This document shows positions 48,656 through 57,774 of a stretch of 64,000 bases of DNA, in pieces (position 1 is the stretch's first letter; each line of letters begins with the position of its first letter). The notes beneath the pieces were generated by a model that was given only the letters and a program-made list of their open reading frames with translations, ran no database searches and was not told the origin of the DNA. The DNA is from an uncultured Gammaproteobacteria bacterium (lineage in GTDB: Bacteria; Pseudomonadota; Gammaproteobacteria; Pseudomonadales; Pseudohongiellaceae): assembly GCA_913054495.1 (NCBI GenBank), contig CAJXIY010000004.1, positions 1 to 64,000 of the forward strand, written 5' to 3'. Position numbers and translations under genes: made by a program.

Positions 48656-51613
48656 ATGACAGCAGCAAGCAGTTCACAAGCAGACAACAGTCCTGCTCCC
48701 CAGGATTTTCACCCCGCTTTCGAATGGAAACGCAGCCACAGAATTCCCTCGCTCCAGTTGGTTATGGAAGAGTACAGCCATCGGGTGACCGGTGCCGTGC
48801 ATTACCATTTGAGCTGCGACCATCCCGAAAATGTGTTTCTCGTAGCCTTCCGTACGGTGCCCATGGATTCCACCGGCGTCGCCCACGTCCTGGAGCATAC
48901 GGCCCTGTGTGGAAGTAAAAAGTACCCGGTGAGGGATCCGTTCTTCATGATGATCCGGCGCTCATTAAACACCTTCATGAATGCTCTCACGAGCAGTGAC
49001 TGGACTGCGTACCCCTTCGCCAGCAAGAACAGAAAAGATTTCAATAATCTACTGAATGTTTATCTCGATGCCGCTTTTTTCTCCCGGCTGCACAAACTGG
49101 ATTTTGCCCAAGAGGGCCATCGGCTGGAATTTTCGGAACCCGAAAATCCTGAGAGTGAGCTGCAGTATAAGGGTGTCGTATACAATGAGATGAAGGGCGC
49201 CATGAGCTCCACCAACACCGTGCTATGGCAGACCATGAGCAGGTATCTGTTCCCGACGTCTACATACCATTTCAATAGCGGTGGTGAGCCGGACACGATC
49301 CCGGATTTGACTTACCCCCAGCTCGTCGATTTCTACAAGACCCACTACCATCCAAGCAATTCGGTGTTTATGACTTTCGGGGACATCTCTGCCTGTGAGC
49401 ATCATCAGGCCTTCGAAGAGCTCGCACTGTCCAGTTTCAAAAAACTCGATATCAATATAGAAGTGAGTAATGAAAAAAGATACCTGTCACCTGTCAAGGT
49501 AGAGGAGTTTTATGCTGCCGAAAACACCGCCAGTAGCAAGGCCCATATTGTCATGGGTTGGCTGCTTGGCCACAGCACCAGCCTCGGCGATCTTTTCAAG
49601 GCGCAGCTGCTGAGCAGCGTCCTGCTGGACAACAGCGCCAGCCCCCTGATGAGAGCATTGGAAACCTCCAGCCTGGGTACATCGCCCTCCCCCTTGTGTG
49701 GCCTCGAAGACTCCAACCGCGAGATGAGTTTCATGGCGGGTCTCGAAGGCTGTGAAGCGTCCTCGACCGCCGAAGTTGAAGGCCTGATTCGACACACCCT
49801 GCTGGAGATCTGCAAGACCGGCGTCGCCATGGACCAGGTGGAGGCCGCCCTGCATCAACTGGAACTCAATCAGCGGGAAATATCTGGCGACGGCTATCCA
49901 TACGGCCTGCAACTTATCATGGCCGGGCTCTCCACCGCCACCCACCGCGGTGATCCAATTCAACTACTCGACATTGACCCGGTACTGGAAGAATTACGGG
50001 CACAGATAAAAGACCAGAACTTCATTCCGGGATTGATTCGGGAATTGTTATTGCACAACAGCCATCAGGTCACATTGACCCTGAAGCCGGATACCGAATT
50101 GGCAAACAGGAAAGTGCAGTGTGAACTGCAGCAACTGGCCGTGATCAAAGCCGGGTTATCGGAGCAGCAGCGCAACCGAATCCTCGCCGACTCCAAGGCG
50201 CTGGCGCAACGACAGGCACAGGAGGATGACCCCGGCATCTTGCCCAAGGTCGGCCTGGAAGACGTGCCGGAGAAACTGACCGAGCCCGAGCGGATCGAAT
50301 TCAGACCCAATAAATTGCCGGTGAGCTATTATGCCCAGGGCACCAATGGCTTGAGTTATCAGCAGGTAGTGATGCAGCTCCCCGAGCTGGCACCGGATCT
50401 TCTCGACTTATTACCCCTGTACACCACCTGTCTCACGGAATTCGGTGTCGGGGACAAGGACTACGCCGAGGTGCAGACCTGGCAGGCGCAGATTAGCGGC
50501 GGTGTAAATTGCTTCAGCAGTATCCATAGCGACCTGCAAGACGTGCAAAAAACCCATGCCCTGCTGACGTTTTCGTCAAAATCTCTGGTCCGCAATCATG
50601 CCGCGGTAACAGAGCTGTTAAACGCCACCATAGCGCAAGTGCGCTTCGATGAAGATCAGCGCCTGCGGGAATTAATCGAACAGATCTGTGCTCGCAAGGA
50701 GAGCAGCATTACCGCCCAGGGGCATGGGCTAGCGATAAGCCTCGCATCCAGCAGGATGAGCCCTGCCGCCCATCTAAGCTATTGTGCCGGCGGGCTTGCA
50801 GGCATCCAGGGGCTCAAGGTCCTGCGTGACAAGATGGCCGATGCCGATGAACGCAGCAAGGTATTGGAGCGCTTTGCGCAATTACATCGGGCCATCGTGC
50901 AGGCCGACACCCAATTTCTCCTCATTGCCGAAAAACAGCATCAGGACCAGGTGCTGGCGGAGTTGGCCGGCGTGTGGGAAAGCCAGAGCAACGACAGCGG
51001 TGGCTCACATCTATCTCTGCCACCGATCCGGGAAGGCACTAGACAGGCCTGGACTACCTCTACCCAGGTTAATTTTTGCGCCAAGGCGTACGCCACGGTT
51101 GCCTCCGGTCATGAAGACAATGCCACCCTCCACGTACTCGCAGGATTCATGCGTAATGGCTTCCTGCACAGAGCGATTCGGGAACAGGGTGGCGCCTATG
51201 GCGGCGGCGCCGGGCAAGACGCCAACTCTGCCTCCTTCCGGTTTTTTTCCTATCGAGATCCCCGCCTCACAGAGACCCTGGACGACTTCGATCGCGCCGT
51301 GGACTGGGTAATATCGGGGAGCCATTCTCCGCGCCAGCTGGAAGAGGCCATACTGGGTGTTATCGCCGCCATGGACAAACCCTCATCGCCAGCCGGCGAG
51401 GCCAAACAGGCATTCTATAATCGCCTCTTCGGCAGAACACTCGCGCATCGGATGAATTTCCGGATGGCGGTTTTAGGCACCACCATCGCCGACCTCAAGA
51501 CCACAGCAGCGCGATATTTTGACCCATCCACCGCGAGTATTGGCGTAATAAGCAACCGAGAGACCATCGATGCAGCTAAGCTGGATGGAATCGAAGTTAT
51601 AAATCTTCAATAA
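48656..51613 (+). CDS. M16C metalloprotease, presequence protease (PreP)-like
   Basis: A 985-aa zinc peptidase of the insulinase superfamily. The inverted zinc motif HVLEH is at 77-81 and the distal ligand glutamate E178 is in VVYNEMKGAMS. The context HTALCGSKKYPVRDPFFMMIRRSLNTFMNA (by position) is specific to the PreP/Cym1 group, which forms a closed chamber and degrades short unfolded peptides. There is no signal peptide, so action is cytoplasmic. The C-terminal half carries the second, inactive M16 pair, with FMRNGFLHRAIREQGGAYGGGAG (about 830-852) as the conserved R/Y segment. It begins at ATG 48656, 67 bases after the YlqF gene. Confidence 0.94.
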   Translation: MTAASSSQADNSPAPQDFHPAFEWKRSHRIPSLQLVMEEYSHRVTGAVHYHLSCDHPENVFLVAFRTVPMDSTGVAHVLEHTALCGSKKYPVRDPFFMMIRRSLNTFMNALTSSDWTAYPFASKNRKDFNNLLNVYLDAAFFSRLHKLDFAQEGHRLEFSEPENPESELQYKGVVYNEMKGAMSSTNTVLWQTMSRYLFPTSTYHFNSGGEPDTIPDLTYPQLVDFYKTHYHPSNSVFMTFGDISACEHHQAFEELALSSFKKLDINIEVSNEKRYLSPVKVEEFYAAENTASSKAHIVMGWLLGHSTSLGDLFKAQLLSSVLLDNSASPLMRALETSSLGTSPSPLCGLEDSNREMSFMAGLEGCEASSTAEVEGLIRHTLLEICKTGVAMDQVEAALHQLELNQREISGDGYPYGLQLIMAGLSTATHRGDPIQLLDIDPVLEELRAQIKDQNFIPGLIRELLLHNSHQVTLTLKPDTELANRKVQCELQQLAVIKAGLSEQQRNRILADSKALAQRQAQEDDPGILPKVGLEDVPEKLTEPERIEFRPNKLPVSYYAQGTNGLSYQQVVMQLPELAPDLLDLLPLYTTCLTEFGVGDKDYAEVQTWQAQISGGVNCFSSIHSDLQDVQKTHALLTFSSKSLVRNHAAVTELLNATIAQVRFDEDQRLRELIEQICARKESSITAQGHGLAISLASSRMSPAAHLSYCAGGLAGIQGLKVLRDKMADADERSKVLERFAQLHRAIVQADTQFLLIAEKQHQDQVLAELAGVWESQSNDSGGSHLSLPPIREGTRQAWTTSTQVNFCAKAYATVASGHEDNATLHVLAGFMRNGFLHRAIREQGGAYGGGAGQDANSASFRFFSYRDPRLTETLDDFDRAVDWVISGSHSPRQLEEAILGVIAAMDKPSSPAGEAKQAFYNRLFGRTLAHRMNFRMAVLGTTIADLKTTAARYFDPSTASIGVISNRETIDAAKLDGIEVINLQ

Positions 51614-51786
51614 ATTCAATCTCTTATTTGTCTTATATTATCTAGTTTCGAATTTATAAAAAGAAGCCGAACTTTTTTCGATTTAGTGGGAACTTTGGTA
51701 CTGCGCCACAGTCTGAGTATGTGTAGGTAGATGTTATTCAAAATTGTGGGTTTTGTTTCATTTATCTCTCCCTTGATAGTATATTC

Positions 51787-51820
51787 AGCCCAACAACCCC
51801 TGGTCGTTGGGCTTTTTTAT
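51787..51820 (+). terminator. Rho-independent terminator
   Basis: An 8-bp stem AGCCCAAC/GTTGGGCT (51787-51794 and 51806-51813) with an 11-base loop is followed by TTTTTT. It lies about 175 bases after the PreP stop. The stretch 51614-51786 is AT-rich and has no gene that I can see; it is either a long 3' untranslated region or contains a small RNA. Confidence 0.9.
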
Positions 51821-51973
51821 GCCCGCTAGTCCTTCTGTAGTTTTGTAGCTGAACCCCCGTCTTCACCGCCTCTCCATGCCTTTACCCCATGCCAGGCAAG
51901 ACCTCCCCAGAGTCACCCTGGTGGGTATGGGGCGGGATTCGCTGGCGGCTGGCGATATCGAAAGGCTGAAACC

Positions 51974-52008
51974 GGCAATGTAGCAGTTTGACTGCATTGC
52001 CAAACTGC
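51974..52008. promoter_or_regulatory. Two overlapping, mutually exclusive hairpins upstream of the kor operon
   Basis: GCAGTTTG (51983-51990) pairs perfectly with CAAACTGC (52001-52008). GGCAATG-GCAGT (51974-51987, with a TA bulge) pairs with ACTGCATTGCC (51991-52001). The two structures share bases and cannot coexist. They lie 80-110 bases before the predicted -10 of the operon and could be an operator palindrome or, if transcribed, a switch. Confidence 0.5.
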
Positions 52009-52085
52009 GGATTTATCGCAAGCACAGTTAATCCACGAAGGCCCGGTGCCTGTCATAAAGTAATTACAATCGCGGTCCTTTTGCC

Positions 52086-52091
52086 TATAAT
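52086..52091 (+). promoter_or_regulatory. -10 element of the kor operon
   Basis: A perfect TATAAT stands 73 bases before the first ATG of the operon. The bases 16-18 upstream (TTACAA) are a weak -35, so an activator may be needed. The rest of 51821-52164 shows no gene. Confidence 0.5.
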
Positions 52092-52164
52092 GTGGGGCTG
52101 TTGAAATGCACTCAGCGGCCGTTAAACTCACTACAGCCAGAATTATTTCGACTTACCCCAGTTA

Positions 52165-53937
52165 ATGAAACCTACCGATATTAACGACCCCAGCTACTTT
52201 CACAAGGTAGTGGATTGTCAATGGGCATGTCCTGCCCATACGCCCGTGCCTGAATACATCAGGCTCATCGCCGAGAAGCGTTACACCGACGCCTACATGA
52301 TCAATTGGTATTCCAATGTATTCCCAGGCATTCTCGGGCGCACCTGTGATCGCCCCTGTGAGCCAGCCTGCCGGCGTGGGCGCATCGACGAGCAACCGGT
52401 TGCCATCTGCCGGCTAAAGCGTGTCGCGGCAGACTATAAATCCGATATTTCGAAGCATCTGCCAATTATTCCTAAAAAGAAGAACGGAAAACACATCGCC
52501 CTGATTGGGGCCGGCCCGGCCGCGCTAACGGTGGCGGCGGACCTACTGCCGCTGGGTTACGAGATCACCCTGTTCGAAAAAGATGGGGTTGCCGGTGGTG
52601 CCATGCGCACTCAAATACCCCGGTTTCGCTTGCCCGTGGAAGTGCTTGAAGAAGAGCTTAGCTACGTCATCGATCTCGGTATTAATTGCCGCTTCGGTGA
52701 AGAAATTACCAGTATGAGGGATTTGCTGGCAGAGGGATTCGACGCAATCTTCGTAGGCACCGGTGCTCCCCTCGGCAAACACGTGGAACTACCCGGCTTC
52801 GAAGAAGCCCGGGATAATATTCACACCGGGATCGAATGGTTGGCCAATATCGCCTTCGAACATGTCAGTTCCATCGGCAAGAAAGTACTGGTCTTAGGCG
52901 GAGGCAATACCGCCATGGATTGTTGCCGCACGTCCAGGCGTATAGGTGGCGAGGAGGTAACGGTCGTGGTCCGCAGCGGCTTCGACGAAATGAAGGCCTC
53001 GGCCTGGGAAATAGAAGACGCCATGAACGAGGACATCCCTATCCTCAATTTTCACGTCCCCAAACGCTATATCTGTGAAGACGGCAAACTCGTCGCCATG
53101 GAATTCGAAAAAGTGCGCAAGGAATATGACAAGAATGGGAAACGTTTGTTAATCCCCACCGGTGAAGATCCCGTAATCCTGCCCTGTGATGATGTCTTGT
53201 GCGCTATCGGTCAGGAGAACAGTCTGCCCTGGGTCGAGCGTGACCTCGGCATCGAGTTCGATCAATGGGAGCTTCCTATCCTCAACAAGCTTACCTTTCA
53301 GACCACCCATGAAAGAGTCTTCTTCGGCGGCGACGCAGCCTTCGGTCCGGACAATATCATTTCCGCCGTGGCCCACGGACATGACGTCGCCGTGTCGATC
53401 CACCTGATATGCACTGAGCAAGACATAAACGACCGACCCGACCCCATCACCTCTCTCGCCAGTCAGAAAATGGGTATACATCAATGGTCATACGATAATG
53501 ACATAAGCAACGATGTACGCTATATCGTACCCCACGCCGAGAAGGACAAGACCCTTCACGACGTCAACATGGAAGTTGAACTGGGCTTCGATGAAGCGCT
53601 GGCCCTCAAGGAAACCATGCGCTGCTTGAACTGCGATGTGCAGACCGTGTTCACCGATCAGCTCTGCATCGAATGCGATGCCTGCGTAGATGTTTGTCCA
53701 ACCGATTGCATCACCTTCACCGCCAACGGCAAAGAAAGTGACTTGCGGTCCTCACTGATGGCGCCGGCGGAAAACCAGGACCAGGACATCTATGTGTCAG
53801 GCCCCCTGAACACCGGAAGAGTCATGGCCAAGAACGAAGATCTGTGCCTGCACTGCGGCCTCTGTGCGGAGCGCTGTCCGACCAATGCCTGGGATATGCG
53901 CAAGTATCTGTTTGATACTGCCAAGGCGAGTGCCTGA
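52165..53937 (+). CDS. GltD-like FAD/NAD(P) oxidoreductase with C-terminal ferredoxin domains
   Basis: A 590-aa protein with three parts. Residues 1-95 form the cysteine-rich N-terminal domain of the glutamate synthase small-subunit family (C18, C22, C61, C65, C69, C82), expected to hold Fe-S clusters. Then comes the flavoprotein with FAD site GAGPAA at 115-120 and the NAD(P) site VLVLGGGNTAMDCCRTSRR (about 240-260). The C-terminal about 100 residues hold cysteines CLNC, then CIECDACVDVCPTDC, and CLHCGLCAERCPTNAW, two [4Fe-4S] ferredoxin modules. As first gene of the operon, overlapping korA by TGATG, it probably passes electrons between ferredoxin-type clusters and NAD(P)H for the 2-oxoacid oxidoreductase. 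This role is inference. Confidence 0.9.
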   Translation: MKPTDINDPSYFHKVVDCQWACPAHTPVPEYIRLIAEKRYTDAYMINWYSNVFPGILGRTCDRPCEPACRRGRIDEQPVAICRLKRVAADYKSDISKHLPIIPKKKNGKHIALIGAGPAALTVAADLLPLGYEITLFEKDGVAGGAMRTQIPRFRLPVEVLEEELSYVIDLGINCRFGEEITSMRDLLAEGFDAIFVGTGAPLGKHVELPGFEEARDNIHTGIEWLANIAFEHVSSIGKKVLVLGGGNTAMDCCRTSRRIGGEEVTVVVRSGFDEMKASAWEIEDAMNEDIPILNFHVPKRYICEDGKLVAMEFEKVRKEYDKNGKRLLIPTGEDPVILPCDDVLCAIGQENSLPWVERDLGIEFDQWELPILNKLTFQTTHERVFFGGDAAFGPDNIISAVAHGHDVAVSIHLICTEQDINDRPDPITSLASQKMGIHQWSYDNDISNDVRYIVPHAEKDKTLHDVNMEVELGFDEALALKETMRCLNCDVQTVFTDQLCIECDACVDVCPTDCITFTANGKESDLRSSLMAPAENQDQDIYVSGPLNTGRVMAKNEDLCLHCGLCAERCPTNAWDMRKYLFDTAKASA

Positions 53938-55793
53938 TGCCTGAACTGATTAAATCCAGCAAGGTGAAAACCATCACCAGAGTCAACGATTTCATCATCA
54001 AGTTTGCCAATGTGAACGGCTCCGGTTCTGCCAGCGCCAACAAGTTGTTTGTCAAATCCGTGTTCCGTATGGGCATTCCGGTGAGCCCGAACAATATTTT
54101 TCCGTCGAATATTCAAGGTCTGCCCACCTGGTATGAAGTCCGCATTAGCGACGCCGGTTACCTGGGACGTCGTGAAGGCATTGACTTTATGGTGGCCATG
54201 AACGAGCAGACCGTCAACAAAGATATCGCGTCAGTGGTGCCCGGTGGCTATGTGCTATATGACTCATCCAAGGCCCTGAGCGCCGATCTGATTCGAGATG
54301 ATGTGCAATACCTGGGCATCCCACTGAAGGATATTTGTCTGCGGGAGTTTGACAATCCTGCCCAGCGCCAGCTGTTCAAAAACATCGTCTATGTGGGCGC
54401 TATGTCTGCTTTTCTCAATATCGATTTCAGGATACTGACCTCGATGGTAGGCGAGCAATTTCGCGGCAAGGAAAAGCTCATTCTACCTAACATTCATGCT
54501 CTGGAACTCGGTCACCAATATGCGAAGGAGAATTTTTCCTGCCCCCTGGACTTGCGACTAAAAGCCGGCAACAAGACCAAGAATAAAATACTGATCGATG
54601 GCAATACGGCGATCGGATTAGGTTGCGTCTATGGCGGCGCCACCATCGCCGCCTGGTATCCAATTACACCTTCCACTTCGGCAGTAGATAGTTTTGGCAA
54701 ATACTGTAAGCGCCTGAGAATCGACCCAGGCACGGGCAAGAAAAAATATGCCATCATTCAAGCCGAAGATGAACTGGCGGCGATCGGTATTGCCATCGGT
54801 GCCGGTTGGAATGGAGCCAGGGCGTTCACCGCCACCAGCGGACCCGGCATCTCCCTGATGCAGGAATTTTTGGGTCTGGCCTATTTCGCCGAGGTGCCGC
54901 TTGTCATATTTAACATTCAAAGAGTCGGGCCATCCACGGGCATGCCTACTCGCACGCAGCAGGGCGATCTGTTGGCCTGCGCTTATGCTTCCCACGGTGA
55001 CACCAAGCATGTGCTCCTCTTCCCCTCGTCTCCAACCGAATGTTTCGAATTCGCAGCCCGGGCTTTTGATATCGCCGACCGCCTGCAATCGCCGGTGATA
55101 GTGATGAGCGATCTGGAACTGGGAATGAATGAACAAGTATGCGACCCGCTGAACTGGGATGACAAGCATGAGTACGACCGCGGCAAGGTACTGAACGCCT
55201 CGCAATTGGAAGAGATAGAAAAATTCGGTCGCTACCTGGATGTAGATGGCGACGGTATCACCTATCGCACCTATCCAGGAACACACCCGGACCTGGGCAG
55301 CTATTTTACTCGCGGTAGCTCACACAATCCCTACGCCGCTTACACCGAAGACGGCGATGTCTACGCCGACATGATGGATCGGCTGGCGCTAAAGTTACAA
55401 ACCGCGCTCAAGTATATTCCGGAACCTGAAGTTTCCGGCGGCGGCAAAAACAAACTGGGACTGATGTATTTCGGCAGCACCAGCATGGCCATCCAGGAAG
55501 TCCGCGACAGCCTCAACAAGAAAGGCATCAAATTCGACACCCTGCGGGTGAGGGCATTTCCGTTTCATCCTGCTGTCGGTGAATTTGTAGAGCGTCACGA
55601 GCTGACCTATGTGATCGAGCAAAACCGGGATGCGCAACTAAAGAGTCTGTTGAAGATCGAATGCAATGCCAATCACGAGAAGATGCAATCCATTCTCAGC
55701 TACAATGGCGTGCTGGTGAGTGCACAACGTATCGAACAGGAAATACTGAACTCGATGCAGAGCCTGGAAAACTCCGGGGAGATCCCCGCCTGA
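53937..55793 (+). CDS. korA: 2-oxoacid:ferredoxin oxidoreductase, fused gamma-alpha subunit
   Basis: A 618-aa subunit. Residues about 20-195 are the gamma domain (GSGSASANKLFVKSVFRMGIPVSPNNIF, by position). The alpha (pyrimidine-binding) domain follows, with the substrate motif YPITPSTS at 241-248 and QAEDELAAIGIAIGAGWNGARAFTATSGPGISLM (by position). Variants of the YPITP motif bind the carboxylate of the 2-oxoacid; this form is usual in 2-oxoglutarate enzymes, but pyruvate or branched-chain substrates are not excluded. The domain order gamma-alpha matches two-subunit enzymes. It overlaps the preceding stop codon and is followed 31 bases later by korB. Confidence 0.93.
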   Translation: MPELIKSSKVKTITRVNDFIIKFANVNGSGSASANKLFVKSVFRMGIPVSPNNIFPSNIQGLPTWYEVRISDAGYLGRREGIDFMVAMNEQTVNKDIASVVPGGYVLYDSSKALSADLIRDDVQYLGIPLKDICLREFDNPAQRQLFKNIVYVGAMSAFLNIDFRILTSMVGEQFRGKEKLILPNIHALELGHQYAKENFSCPLDLRLKAGNKTKNKILIDGNTAIGLGCVYGGATIAAWYPITPSTSAVDSFGKYCKRLRIDPGTGKKKYAIIQAEDELAAIGIAIGAGWNGARAFTATSGPGISLMQEFLGLAYFAEVPLVIFNIQRVGPSTGMPTRTQQGDLLACAYASHGDTKHVLLFPSSPTECFEFAARAFDIADRLQSPVIVMSDLELGMNEQVCDPLNWDDKHEYDRGKVLNASQLEEIEKFGRYLDVDGDGITYRTYPGTHPDLGSYFTRGSSHNPYAAYTEDGDVYADMMDRLALKLQTALKYIPEPEVSGGGKNKLGLMYFGSTSMAIQEVRDSLNKKGIKFDTLRVRAFPFHPAVGEFVERHELTYVIEQNRDAQLKSLLKIECNANHEKMQSILSYNGVLVSAQRIEQEILNSMQSLENSGEIPA

Positions 55794-55824
55794 ACACCTG
55801 GCAGGGACAAGGGTAAACCAAACC

Positions 55825-56880
55825 ATGAGCTATATCAGCAAACCGAAATTTCAACATCCGCAATTAGAGACCAACGAACTTGGCCTGACGCGCAGAGACT
55901 ACGAGGGTTCCTTCACTACATTGTGTGCCGGCTGCGGTCATGATTCGATTAGCGCCGCGATCATCCAGGCCACCGCCGAGATGTCCCTGCAGCCTCATCG
56001 GGTGGCAAAGATTTCAGGCATAGGCTGTTCCTCAAAGATCCCCGCCTATTTCCTGAGCAAGTCCCACAGCTTCAACTCGGTTCATGGTCGCATGCCATCG
56101 GTGGCGACTGGCGCCAACCTGGCAAACAAGGAACTGCATTACCTCGGCATATCTGGCGACGGTGATAGCGCTTCTATCGGCCTCGGCCAGTTCTGTCATA
56201 TCGTCAGGCGGCGCATCAACATGCTCTATATCATCGCTAACAATGGCACCTACGGTCTTACCAAGGGGCAGCTTTCCGCCACCGCCGATCTCGGCTCCAA
56301 AACCAAATTCGGTGAGGAAAGTCGATTCGATAATATCGACATGGCAACCCTGGCGATCGAGTTGGGCGCCAGCTTCGTCGCCCGCAGTTTTTCTGGTGAT
56401 AAGAAGCAGTTGATTCCTCTGATCCAGGCCGGCCTGACCCATAAGGGCTTTGCCTTCATCGACATCGTTTCTCCCTGTGTAACATTCAACAACACCGATG
56501 CCTCCGCCCAGGGCTATAAAAACACCTGGGAAAACTATGTTTCCTTGAGCGAAATTGATTTCGTGCCCATGCGCGAAGAGATCACCACCAGTTATGACGC
56601 TGGCAAGGAAAAGGAAATTACCTTGCACGATGGTTCGGTGATTCGCCTGCACAAGACCGGCATGAATTACGATCCCTACGACAAGGAAAATGCGCTGCAT
56701 CATATCAACCAGCACAAGAAGCATGGCAAGATCGCCACTGGGCTGTTGTATATCAACCAATCCACTTCCGATTATCATGAATTACAGGATACGGCGGACA
56801 AGCCTTTCAACACCCTCACCCAACACGACCTCTGTCCCGGCAGCGAAGTAATGTCAGATATCAACGATACCTTTCGTTAG
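55825..56880 (+). CDS. korB: 2-oxoacid:ferredoxin oxidoreductase, beta subunit
   Basis: A 351-aa thiamine-pyrophosphate subunit. The TPP motif is GDGD-S (111-115) followed by NN at 139-140. Four cysteines expected to bind its [4Fe-4S] cluster are present: C34 and C37 in TLCAGCGH, C68 in IGCSS and C218 in SPCVTFN. With KorA it would oxidatively decarboxylate a 2-oxoacid to the acyl-CoA with reduced ferredoxin, or run in reverse. Oxygen sensitivity is typical for the family, although aerobic types exist. It starts at ATG 55825; GGGTAA is a weak ribosome binding site. Confidence 0.93.
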   Translation: MSYISKPKFQHPQLETNELGLTRRDYEGSFTTLCAGCGHDSISAAIIQATAEMSLQPHRVAKISGIGCSSKIPAYFLSKSHSFNSVHGRMPSVATGANLANKELHYLGISGDGDSASIGLGQFCHIVRRRINMLYIIANNGTYGLTKGQLSATADLGSKTKFGEESRFDNIDMATLAIELGASFVARSFSGDKKQLIPLIQAGLTHKGFAFIDIVSPCVTFNNTDASAQGYKNTWENYVSLSEIDFVPMREEITTSYDAGKEKEITLHDGSVIRLHKTGMNYDPYDKENALHHINQHKKHGKIATGLLYINQSTSDYHELQDTADKPFNTLTQHDLCPGSEVMSDINDTFR

Positions 56881-56952
56881 TCTTCACGTAGTGGCATGAC
56901 TGACCCGCACTACATGGCGCACGCTCTCGGCGCTAGTTGACCAGTGCAAGAA

Positions 56953-57741
56953 CTAATCGCGATGCAACTTGATTAATTCGTAGGCGGCCTTGATGTCCTG
57001 GGTTTTCCTGGTGGCGAGGTCAATCATCTCTTCCGGCAATCCCTTGGCAACCAGTTTATCCGGGTGATGCTGGTTCATCTGTCTGCGGTAGGCTTTTTTC
57101 AATTCGGCGGCACCGACGCCTGGCTTGCAGTCGAGAAGTGTATAGGCGCCCTGGAGTTTGTCTTCGACGGATTCATCGCTGGCAAAGTGAGCCTGCCCCG
57201 ACAGGCGAGATCGAAACTGGGCATAGTCGGCTTTCGAATAACCCAGATCGGCGGCAATCCCCTCCAGGATTCTTTGTTCCCTGCTATCCATGCGGCCATC
57301 GGCAAAAGCGGTTGCCGTGACAATTTCCAGGAACATCTGAATGAGGTTGCGGCGTCTGAAACATTCGCGCTTGAACTGTGCCAGCACCTCGTGCACCGGA
57401 AAACCATCTTTCTTGCCCGCATTAAATAGTTTGATGGCGACTTTGCGCTGCACAGACCCCAGATGCATCTGCTGGATGACCTGCTCGGTGAGCGCAATCT
57501 CATCCGCGGTCACCTCGCCATCGGCCTTGGCGATATAACCCATTAACGCGAAGGTGGTGGTAAAGAAGACGGACTGGACCCGTTCGGTATCCCCTAGTCC
57601 TAGTCCTAGTGCAGGCCCGCGTCTGGCGCCCTCGATGCCGCCGTCGAAATAGTTGCCCAATGAAGCACCCATCAGCGCGCCAAGCGGTCCACCCAGCATG
57701 AAACCGAAGGTGCCGCCTACTACTTTTCCCCACCAACTCAT
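56953..57741 (-). CDS. djlA: Co-chaperone DjlA
   Basis: A 262-aa J-domain protein. The N-terminus MSWWGKVVGGTFGFMLGGPLGALMGASLGNYFD (by position) is the DjlA membrane anchor with its glycine dimer motif. A TerB-like helical domain covers about 55-180. The J domain is at the C-terminus with HPD in NQHHPDKLV (about 232-240), so it can stimulate DnaK. Near residues 45-50 the LGLGLG stretch comes from three CCTAGT hexamers (57593-57610). E. coli DjlA is 271 aa. It starts at ATG 57741. The transglycosylase gene upstream is on the same strand. Confidence 0.95.
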   Translation of the reverse strand: MSWWGKVVGGTFGFMLGGPLGALMGASLGNYFDGGIEGARRGPALGLGLGDTERVQSVFFTTTFALMGYIAKADGEVTADEIALTEQVIQQMHLGSVQRKVAIKLFNAGKKDGFPVHEVLAQFKRECFRRRNLIQMFLEIVTATAFADGRMDSREQRILEGIAADLGYSKADYAQFRSRLSGQAHFASDESVEDKLQGAYTLLDCKPGVGAAELKKAYRRQMNQHHPDKLVAKGLPEEMIDLATRKTQDIKAAYELIKLHRD

Positions 57742-57774
57742 AGACTACTCTCTGCTACCGAAATGGGGAGTTTA

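Noticed and set aside
51913-52131. 72-residue minus-strand frame before the kor operon
   Set aside because: Covers the promoter and hairpin region, with composition unlike a protein; no ribosome binding site.
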